From NCBI GenBank assembly GCA_964512325.1, contig CAZEGN010000001.1, positions 62,001 to 126,000 of the forward strand: a DNA stretch of 64,000 nt. Reading direction: 5' to 3'. Positions 57,282 through 64,000 of the stretch are shown here, one piece after another; position 1 is the stretch's first letter; each line of letters opens with the position of its first letter. The notes under the pieces are model-generated. The model saw only the letters and a program-made list of their open reading frames with translations. It had not been told where the DNA came from and did no database searches. This DNA is from JACQZO01 sp964512325. GTDB lineage: Bacteria; Patescibacteriota; Gracilibacteria; RBG-16-42-10. The position numbers and the translations under genes are program-made.

Positions 57282-58546
57282 GTGAGCGCTTCTTTAATCT
57301 TTACAGACACAATATCACCAAGACTAACTCCTTCTGCAGGCAGCTCAGTATATTTAAAGTTCTCAGCTCGACCTGAAGCAACACCATTTTTAATCTTATC
57401 CACCAAAACATGGAGCACAGTATCTAAATACTTTTGATTATTCTCTTCAGCAATTGCTTCCTGGAGAGCATGCAACTTGTTAAAACGATCTTTCTTTACC
57501 TCCGCCGGAACATCATCCTGCATTTTATAGGCCAACGAGTGAGGTCTCGGTGAATACATACCAATAAAAACCAAATCAAATTTTGCCTGACGATATAGGT
57601 CTAGAGTATCTTGAAACTCCTCCTCTGTCTCACCACAAAAACCTACAATAATATCTGTACTGATTGTAATCTGAGGCACCGCCTCTCGAAACTTTTTAAC
57701 TAAGTCCAAAAAACTCTCTTTCGTATAGAATCGATTCATGCGACGCAGCACAGCAGACGACCCAGATTGCACTGGCAAATGAATGGTAGGACAAAGCTTG
57801 GGAATAGTAGCATGTGCCTCTATTACATCATCCTTCATGTCCTTTGGATGTGGGGAAGTATAAAAAATACGCTCTATACCAGGAATTTCAGCGACCTTGT
57901 GTAACAAGTATGCAAAACTCGCCTGTTTGCCATCCTCTTTTATTCCCCGAAAACTATTCACATTTTGTCCCAACAAAGTGACCTCTTTCGCCCCTTTCTC
58001 TGCGAAAGCAGAAATTTCACGAACAATGTCTTTTACAGGCCTACTACGTTCACGGCCACGGGTAAATGGAACAATGCAAAAGCTACAAAAGTTATTACAT
58101 CCTGTCATAATAGGCACATACACTTGAAATGCATTTTTGGTTTTAGGAATGACATTCAGATAGTCCTCGTACTCAGCCTGTTTTAAGTCAACCCCCATGA
58201 GCTCTGCTAACTGGGCAGGCAATTTAGGTAATTCCTGAATATCAAAAGTGATATCTACTTCCGGCAGCTTACGCTTAAAGTTGTATCCTTTATGCGCAAC
58301 CATACAGCCAGTAACAGCTATTACTAAATTAGGATTTTTCTCTTTCAATTCTCGCCATTTATCCCGACTCCCCAGAATTCTATTCTCTGATTTTTGGCGT
58401 ACTGAGCAAGTATTATAAATCAAAACGTCAGCTTCAGCCTCGCTCGCCGCTTGTGAAAAGTTTAAACTTTCCAAGACAGAAGCAACTCGTTCTGAATCAG
58501 ACACATTCATTTGGCAACCGAAGGTAGTAATATGATATTTACGCAT
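57251..58546 (-). CDS. miaB: tRNA-2-methylthio-N6-isopentenyladenosine synthase MiaB
   Basis: 431 residues from ATG 58546 (MRKYHITTFGCQMNVSDSER); the longer frame has a non-conserved extension. The N-terminal UPF0004 domain has Cys at FGCQMN, YNTCSVR and VTGCMV; the radical SAM cluster is GCNNFCSFCIVPFTRG (Cx3Cx2C); a TRAM domain follows (KNGVASGRAENFKYTELPAE). It adds the methylthio group to the product of MiaA. Together with miaA it forms an overlapping operon. A TATTTT box with an upstream TG lies 27 nt before the ATG. Confidence 0.96.
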   Translation of the reverse strand: MRKYHITTFGCQMNVSDSERVASVLESLNFSQAASEAEADVLIYNTCSVRQKSENRILGSRDKWRELKEKNPNLVIAVTGCMVAHKGYNFKRKLPEVDITFDIQELPKLPAQLAELMGVDLKQAEYEDYLNVIPKTKNAFQVYVPIMTGCNNFCSFCIVPFTRGRERSRPVKDIVREISAFAEKGAKEVTLLGQNVNSFRGIKEDGKQASFAYLLHKVAEIPGIERIFYTSPHPKDMKDDVIEAHATIPKLCPTIHLPVQSGSSAVLRRMNRFYTKESFLDLVKKFREAVPQITISTDIIVGFCGETEEEFQDTLDLYRQAKFDLVFIGMYSPRPHSLAYKMQDDVPAEVKKDRFNKLHALQEAIAEENNQKYLDTVLHVLVDKIKNGVASGRAENFKYTELPAEGVSLGDIVSVKIKEALTWVLRGEKVS

Positions 58547-58713
58547 GTAATCAACATAATAACGAACGGGAGCAAAATACCATGCTCGCCCAGAGAAGAC
58601 TAGCAAAAAACGTACAAATGGCTCTCTTAAAAAGATATCGAGCCTGTTTTGCTTGAAATAGTAAGAGAATGACTCTACCCTATATATGCTATTTGTAATT
58701 TGTCATCACAGTT

Positions 58714-59964
58714 ATGATTGATATTAATTTTTTACGCACTAATCCAGAAGTTGTAAAAGCAAATAATGCCACACGCAATGTTTCAGTTGATATTGATTCA
58801 ATTTTAGCACAAGATAGTGCTTATCGAGCATTACTAACTGAGGTTGAGACCCTGCGTAGTCAAAGGAATCAAAAGCCCAAGACAAAACCAACCCCAGCTG
58901 AGTTAGAAGATCTTAAACGATTAAGTGAAACTATTAAAGAAAAAGAAGCTCAAGTCCAAACACTAAAAAATGCCTTAGACAGCCTGCTATGTCAGCTTCC
59001 TAATCTCAACCACGAAAGCACCGCTGTGGGAAAAGATGACAGTGAAAACAAAGTGGAACGGATGGTAAATCCCAAACCCCAGTTTGAATTTGTCCCCAAA
59101 GAACACTTCGAATTAGCAGAAAGGCTAGACCTCATTGACATGGAACGAGGCGCTCGCCTCTCAGGAGCGCGCTTTTGGTACTTAAAGAATGAGCTTGTAT
59201 TATTAGAATTTGCCTTATTGCAATTTGTGACTAGGAAACTTTATCAAAAAGGCTTTTGTCCCATGATCCCTCCCTTTATGGTGAAGGAACAAGCCATGTA
59301 TGGCACAGGTTTTTTCCCTGCTGAAAAAAATGAAATCTACACAGTCAATCCTGATGAAGACAACTTATTTCTCATTGGTACATCAGAAGTACCACTGGTC
59401 AGTTACCATATGGATGAAATCATTGACGTAACAAGCCCTAAACGTTACTTTGGTTTTTCTCCTTGTTTTCGCCGGGAAGCAGGCACATATGGTAAAGACA
59501 CTAAGGGCATTATTCGTGGGCATCAGTTTGATAAACTTGAAATGGTGATTTTCTGCAGACCTGAAAATTCATGGCAAGAACATGACTATATTTTAGCTAT
59601 TGAAGAAGAAATTTTGACTGAGCTTGGCTTTCACTATCAAGTTATCAATGTATGTAGCGGCGACTTAGGCTTCCCTGCTGCCAAAAAGTATGACACTGAA
59701 GTATGGTTACCTGGACAAAAGCGTTATCGCGAGTTGACTAGCTCTTCAAATACCACTGATTATCAATCTCGCCGCTTGAACATTCGACATAAAGATGATC
59801 AAGGCAAAAACCAGTTGGTACACACTCTCAACGGTACAGCCTGTGCATTAGGCAGAACACTTGTTGCCATCATGGAAAACTATCAAGATAAAAATGGGAA
59901 TATCACAGTTCCTGAAGTACTTAGACCTTACATGCCAGATCAAATGAGCATGATTAAACGATAG
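58714..59964 (+). CDS. serS: Seryl-tRNA synthetase
   Basis: 416 residues. N-terminal coiled-coil tRNA-binding arm (about 30-100), then the class II core: motif 1 around KLYQKGFCPMIPPFMVKEQA, TSEVPLVSYHMDEIID, motif 2 YFGFSPCFRREAGTYGKDTK, motif 3 LNGTACALGRTLVAIMENYQ, and SSNTTDYQSRRLNIR. Bacterial type, in contrast to the archaeal-type TyrRS. It has a TATGCT box 23 nt upstream and no Shine-Dalgarno sequence. The 107 nt between it and miaB hold the two divergent promoters. Confidence 0.96.
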   Translation: MIDINFLRTNPEVVKANNATRNVSVDIDSILAQDSAYRALLTEVETLRSQRNQKPKTKPTPAELEDLKRLSETIKEKEAQVQTLKNALDSLLCQLPNLNHESTAVGKDDSENKVERMVNPKPQFEFVPKEHFELAERLDLIDMERGARLSGARFWYLKNELVLLEFALLQFVTRKLYQKGFCPMIPPFMVKEQAMYGTGFFPAEKNEIYTVNPDEDNLFLIGTSEVPLVSYHMDEIIDVTSPKRYFGFSPCFRREAGTYGKDTKGIIRGHQFDKLEMVIFCRPENSWQEHDYILAIEEEILTELGFHYQVINVCSGDLGFPAAKKYDTEVWLPGQKRYRELTSSSNTTDYQSRRLNIRHKDDQGKNQLVHTLNGTACALGRTLVAIMENYQDKNGNITVPEVLRPYMPDQMSMIKR

Positions 59965-60023
59965 CAGCTCACACTTGTAAAGAGCTTGTAAAACTGTTAT
60001 CTGGGCTTACCTAGAAGGCATGA

Positions 60024-60029
60024 TACAAT
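60024..60029 (+). promoter_or_regulatory. -10 element of the small protein-sbcC operon
   Basis: TACAAT preceded by TGA, ending 24 nt before ATG 60054. Confidence 0.55.
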
Positions 60030-60053
60030 GAAGACTATAAATAAATTCTAATC

Positions 60054-60302
60054 ATGTTAGTCTCTCATGTGGATCAAGCCGTCTCACAATATTTGACTTC
60101 AGCTAGCGTAGAAAGCATTACGAATGGACAGGCTGTGCTAAAATTAGAACAAACTGGTGAAATAGTTTCTTGGCCAATAAGCCATCTTCCTGCACACATA
60201 TCACCAGGCAGCCATATCACCATTCAATTTGGCGATGAAAAGCAAAAAGTGCAAGAAAGAAATAACATTGCATATATGGTGCTTGAGCAGTTAATGCAAT
60301 AG
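60054..60302 (+). CDS. Small DUF3006-like protein upstream of sbcC
   Basis: 82 residues forming a predicted small beta barrel: ASVESITNGQAVLKLEQTGE, SWPISHLPAHISPGSHITIQ. The alternation matches DUF3006-type domains (strand, -G-A-VL-, -P---LP-----G), usually in proteins of unknown role. It is 6 nt upstream of the SbcC/Rad50-like gene and shares its promoter, so it may modulate that ATPase (inference only). Confidence 0.65.
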   Translation: MLVSHVDQAVSQYLTSASVESITNGQAVLKLEQTGEIVSWPISHLPAHISPGSHITIQFGDEKQKVQERNNIAYMVLEQLMQ

Positions 60303-60308
60303 CTTTTC

Positions 60309-62828
60309 ATGCATCCTCAACGTCTTTATCTCAAAAACTTTCTCAGCTACGGCGCACAAGGTACTGAAATCGACTTCACACCATATCAAACTGTATTGCT
60401 CATCGGAGCAAATGGCGCAGGTAAGAGTTCTATTCTTGATGCCATTTTATGGACACTATGGGGAAAAACACGTTTTGGCAGTGATACTGATGTAATGCAT
60501 AGTGGTAGCAGTGATATGGAGGTTCGTTTAGATTTTCAAATCAACTCCTACAACTACCGCATCATTCGTAAACGCAGCAAAAAAGGCAAAGGATTTGTAT
60601 CAGTATTAGAGCTACAGAGCCTGACTGAACCGATAACTGTTCTAACAGATGCCACGATCAGCAAGACGCAGGAGAGAGTAAACGAACTGATCGGAGTCGA
60701 CTATGAATTATTGGTTAGTTCAGCGTTTTTGCGCCAGGGAGATGCGGCAGAATTCACCCACAAATCTCCTAGTAAAAGAAAGGAACTACTATCTTCAATT
60801 TTACACCTGGATCAATATCAGCGGTGGCATGAAGAAACCAAATTGGAACTGAAAGAGATTGAAAGCAGTTTGCTTGCCACCCAGGGGCAACGAGAGTATT
60901 TGCTGTCTGAAAAAAACCGCCTACAGAGTGAAATAGCAGCTTTAGAAAAAGAACTCAGTGACAATAATGTTGGCCAATTAGAAAAGCTGATTGAGGAAAC
61001 TCAAGCAGAAATTAAGAAACAGGCAGATAGTATTCAAAGCCAGAAAGAAAAAGCTGAAAGAATAAAACTTTTACAGAGCTCTTTTGAGCAAACAAATAAA
61101 AAGTTACAACAAACCCAGAAAAAGCTTGACCAATTAACAATTCAAAAGAACAACGCTCAAAGCAATGGTACTGATGTGAAGCCAATAGATCACGATTTAC
61201 TGCAACATTTAACAAATGAATTGGAAAAGTTACAGAAAGACTTAGCACAAAAAGAGGCCATCAATCAAACTATTGTGTTTTTAGAAAAACAGCTGGCTCA
61301 ACTAACTAGCCAATATTCAAACAGTACGGCAATTCTACAAAAAGAGCTAACACGCCTAGAGAGCCTGCCAGCCGTGTTAGCAGCACAAGCAATACCTGAC
61401 CACAACATTTCTGAGTTACAAACTAATTTGCAAAAGACAATTGAGGAAACCAATCAAAAACTTATAAGCTACAGTGAGAAAATTGCTACATTAGACTTTG
61501 AGCTCAACGCCACCGTCAGCAGCGGTAATGCGATTAAGGAAAAAAAACAAAAACTTGAGCAATTAGATCACAATTGTCCTCTGTGCGAGCAGGCAATCGA
61601 TGATAACCATAAAAGAGAAATAGCAGAAAAGTATGAGACTGAACGGGCCCAACTGTTAGCGCATTATAATGACATAAAACAACAAAAAGAGATCGTAGAA
61701 GCCAACAAAAAAACAACTCAGACAGAGCTTGAGCAACAGCGGGCAAGGCTTGCCGAAATAAATAAAGCAGCTGAAGGCACAATACTTATTACACAGCTAC
61801 AAAATCTTCATTTAAGATTACAACAAGAAGCTGAAACTTATAAAAGTCAACATGATTCGCTCGAGCAATCACTTCACGATCACAAAGCTCAAGTGACTGC
61901 ACTATCTTTGAATTTATCCCAGTTTGATACAACAAAGGAACAAGTTAATAAGCTACAAAAGCAGGATGCGTTATATCGTAAACACCAAGAGTTAGCTTTA
62001 ACGATAAAAAGCTTAGAAAAGGAAATCGAGCTACTAGAATTGAATGTACAAGCTGAATATGAAGAACAGACACATATTCAGCATCAAATTCAAGCTATTC
62101 AAGCAGAGTTAAGCCCCCCAGGTAATGAGGAAACAGCATTAACCAAAAGCCAAGAAAGGCTCAAGCTTCTAGAAGAGCAACAGGAAGAAATCAAGCAAAG
62201 ACAGACCCAGCTTGCACATCTCAAAAAAGATTGTGAGCGTATTGAAGACACTCTTACCACGCAAGAACAACAAGACCAAGAACTACTTAAAAATCGTGAA
62301 ACATTGACAGTTTTAGCAGAGGCTCTTAGCTACAGAGGCATACCAACCATGATTATTGAAGAAGCAATCCCCCGTTTAGAGCAATACGCAAATGATATAT
62401 TGAGCTTTCTTTCAGATAATACAATGTCAGTTCGTTTCAGTCTCAGTCGAACCAGTAAAACTGATAAGGACAATCAAATTGAGACACTAGATATTCTTAT
62501 TGGTGACACATTCGGTACTAGAGCCTATGAACTATTTAGTGGAGGTGAAGCATTTAGAATTGATATTGCGCTCCGCTTAGCACTAACTAAGTTATTAACT
62601 GAACGCAGCAATGGAAAGATTGATTTTTTAGTAATCGATGAGGGCTTCGGATCTCAAGACGAAAGTGGCAAAGATCATGTTATGCAAATCATCCACAAGC
62701 TAGAAAGGTATTTCAAACTCATCATTATTATTACTCATGTCGATTCATTAAAAGAGACCTTCCCCGACCGCTTATTAGTCAAGAAAGGCCCTTATGGCTC
62801 AGAAGTAATGGTCGATCAAGAAGATTAA
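60309..62828 (+). CDS. sbcC: SbcC/Rad50-like SMC ATPase
   Basis: 839 residues. Walker A LIGANGAGKSSILDAILWTL (about 31-50), two long coiled coils (about 180-420 and 450-690), a zinc hook NCPLCEQAI at about 423-426, the ABC signature LFSGGEAFRIDIALRL (about 742) and Walker B FLVIDEGFGSQDESG (about 774). It would tether and process DNA ends together with an SbcD/Mre11 nuclease, which is not in the window. It starts 6 nt after the small DUF3006-like gene and ends 2 nt from a convergent gene. Confidence 0.92.
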   Translation: MHPQRLYLKNFLSYGAQGTEIDFTPYQTVLLIGANGAGKSSILDAILWTLWGKTRFGSDTDVMHSGSSDMEVRLDFQINSYNYRIIRKRSKKGKGFVSVLELQSLTEPITVLTDATISKTQERVNELIGVDYELLVSSAFLRQGDAAEFTHKSPSKRKELLSSILHLDQYQRWHEETKLELKEIESSLLATQGQREYLLSEKNRLQSEIAALEKELSDNNVGQLEKLIEETQAEIKKQADSIQSQKEKAERIKLLQSSFEQTNKKLQQTQKKLDQLTIQKNNAQSNGTDVKPIDHDLLQHLTNELEKLQKDLAQKEAINQTIVFLEKQLAQLTSQYSNSTAILQKELTRLESLPAVLAAQAIPDHNISELQTNLQKTIEETNQKLISYSEKIATLDFELNATVSSGNAIKEKKQKLEQLDHNCPLCEQAIDDNHKREIAEKYETERAQLLAHYNDIKQQKEIVEANKKTTQTELEQQRARLAEINKAAEGTILITQLQNLHLRLQQEAETYKSQHDSLEQSLHDHKAQVTALSLNLSQFDTTKEQVNKLQKQDALYRKHQELALTIKSLEKEIELLELNVQAEYEEQTHIQHQIQAIQAELSPPGNEETALTKSQERLKLLEEQQEEIKQRQTQLAHLKKDCERIEDTLTTQEQQDQELLKNRETLTVLAEALSYRGIPTMIIEEAIPRLEQYANDILSFLSDNTMSVRFSLSRTSKTDKDNQIETLDILIGDTFGTRAYELFSGGEAFRIDIALRLALTKLLTERSNGKIDFLVIDEGFGSQDESGKDHVMQIIHKLERYFKLIIIITHVDSLKETFPDRLLVKKGPYGSEVMVDQED

Positions 62829-62830
62829 GC

Positions 62831-64000
62831 CTATTTTACAATCACATTCTCTACTGCAGTTGTCCCAAACATATCAGGCGCTCGCTGTAAAAAGATACGG
62901 GCGGGTTTCACTTTATATGCTCCCTGTATTCCAGCTTTCGCTAAGTACGATACCGTATAAACTCCCCTCGGTAGATTATGGGCATACGTTATGACCCGGT
63001 TATCTCTAATTTCTTGATAGTCCCAATTTAACGGTCCAAGCTGTGTTTTGATACTTTGGCGATCAATTTTCAAATTGTTGATTTCATCTAACAAGTGCTC
63101 TTGCCATGATGACGCAGTGGCAAAGACAAAATTTTGTGCGGTAAGACCAGCAGGCAAATTATCCTCAATCACTGCAAAGTTTTGATCAGCCGGCACAATC
63201 ACTGTAAGTTTGACTTGCACGTCCTGACCTCGGTTAAAGGTGGTTAACGGATACAAATGTCCTTTGTCAGCCAGATCATAATATTCACGATATATACTTA
63301 ATCCCTCAGTCCTTGGCTGAGCATTTTCACCTCTTACCTCATAAGACATATAACCCCAATAATAAAGAGGCCCTGGCGAAGATTTCTGAATGACAATGGT
63401 ATTACTTGCTAGATTTTCTTTTGTTAGAAAAGAAGAAATATCAATATCAGCCACTTGAGTCGATGTGACAACAGGAGTTTCATTTACCCATATAGACCAG
63501 GTGGTGTTTTCTTGAGTTGTACGGTTTTTTAGCCATTGATTTACCGCCCATATATAGTTGCTATCTCCATAGCCATCATTATATTCCTGTGCCGTACGCG
63601 CAATGACAATATACCGCACAAGATCATGGATAATCTGTAAATTGCTCGCTATTTTTTCCTGCATAAACACATTTAGTAGGACACTATTTAAATGGACCTT
63701 ACTCATTGACTCAGCTAACTCAGAGCTTTCTTCAAAGTGAGCTAAGTTGCCACTCTTAATCAACTTGTTTTTGATAGCGGCAATAATTACTTGAGCTTGT
63801 TGATCTCGTTTCTGATTTTGAAGTGCCAAAGTTAGGTAGCCTTGACCAATTAGAGGTAGTTCCTGGTAGCGATCAAACAAGCCCTGAGTGCTTATGCTCG
63901 TGTCATCAGAAAGTGTAAGGACATAGGCAATAAAAGCCTTATCAGTTAGCACACTTGCTAGCTGCCTTTGAGCACTTACCCGCCCCTCAGCGGTAAATGA
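62831..64000 (-). CDS. Bacterial alpha-2-macroglobulin-like protein, C-terminal part
   Basis: The frame stays open to the window's right edge (QRQLASVLTDKAFIAYVLTL), so only the last 390 residues are present. The first half is an alpha-helical TED-like region (TAQEYNDGYGDSNYIWAVNQ) and the rest beta domains (VIVPADQNFAVIEDNLPAGL, NLPRGVYTVSYLAKAGIQGA), as in the complement/MG10 C-terminal parts of bacterial alpha-2-macroglobulins, which trap proteases at the cell surface. The thioester CLEQ motif would be upstream, outside the window. Convergent with sbcC, 2 nt apart. Confidence 0.75.
   Translation of the reverse strand, partial: SFTAEGRVSAQRQLASVLTDKAFIAYVLTLSDDTSISTQGLFDRYQELPLIGQGYLTLALQNQKRDQQAQVIIAAIKNKLIKSGNLAHFEESSELAESMSKVHLNSVLLNVFMQEKIASNLQIIHDLVRYIVIARTAQEYNDGYGDSNYIWAVNQWLKNRTTQENTTWSIWVNETPVVTSTQVADIDISSFLTKENLASNTIVIQKSSPGPLYYWGYMSYEVRGENAQPRTEGLSIYREYYDLADKGHLYPLTTFNRGQDVQVKLTVIVPADQNFAVIEDNLPAGLTAQNFVFATASSWQEHLLDEINNLKIDRQSIKTQLGPLNWDYQEIRDNRVITYAHNLPRGVYTVSYLAKAGIQGAYKVKPARIFLQRAPDMFGTTAVENVIVK

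Overview
The window looks like a chromosome segment of an uncultivated bacterium, most likely from the Candidate Phyla Radiation (Patescibacteria). The reasons are the compact, mostly overlapping gene layout, the very short leaders without Shine-Dalgarno sequences, a bacterial core (infC-rpmI-rplT, mfd, mreB, type-A rnpB, tgt, Rel/SpoT homologue, folD, miaA-miaB, serS, trxA), many TrbC/VirB2-like and PKD surface proteins, and archaeal or eukaryote-like tRNA-biology genes. The phylum is inferred; no rRNA is present.

Layout. 1-3 kb: two surface-type proteins, then infC (apparent AUA start), rpmI, rplT. 3-13 kb: methyltransferase, mfd, mreB, O-antigen-ligase-like protein, tRNA-Arg(CCU), PMT mannosyltransferase, rnpB, PrsW protease. 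13-21 kb: tgt, PRC-barrel protein, comF, then a divergent pair of Elp3 and a Trm9/ALKBH8-like methyltransferase (a potential mcm5U34 module), Rel/SpoT homologue, radC. 20.9-30.6 kb: a minus-strand cluster of ten proteins carrying eleven two-helix TrbC/VirB2-like units, plus a giant secreted PKD protein; this is the best candidate for an undescribed cell-surface system. 30.6-36 kb: ComEC-like hydrolase, MscS, ferredoxin, an S-layer (SLH) protein, folD. 36-41.5 kb: a tight five-gene operon (GMC-type oxidoreductase, nucleotidyltransferase-kinase fusion, histidine phosphatase, APH-type kinase, GT2 glycosyltransferase), probably for a surface glycan or small-molecule head group.

42.3-47.7 kb: accessory DNA beside tRNA-Arg(GCG). 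A large serine recombinase whose 3' end runs antisense into the tRNA is followed by an excisionase-like HTH protein, a filamentous-phage gpII-like replication protein, a SpoVG-like protein and unknown genes. 47.7-49.6 kb: an archaeal-type TyrRS, its matching short-arm tRNA-Tyr with C1-G72, and a T-box leader in front of both, so the T-box appears to control its own ligand tRNA. A divergent 159-nt structured leader precedes a second SLH protein. 49.6-64 kb: three surface proteins, small unknowns, a lipoprotein, trxA, miaA/miaB, serS, an SbcC/Rad50 ATPase and a truncated alpha-2-macroglobulin-like protein.

Promoters are unusually readable. In about ten cases the -10 hexamer ends roughly 18-27 nt before the start codon, which gives leaders of about 12-20 nt. 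I used this rule to choose several starts, including the AUA of infC. Two families of intergenic repeats sit at gene 3' ends.
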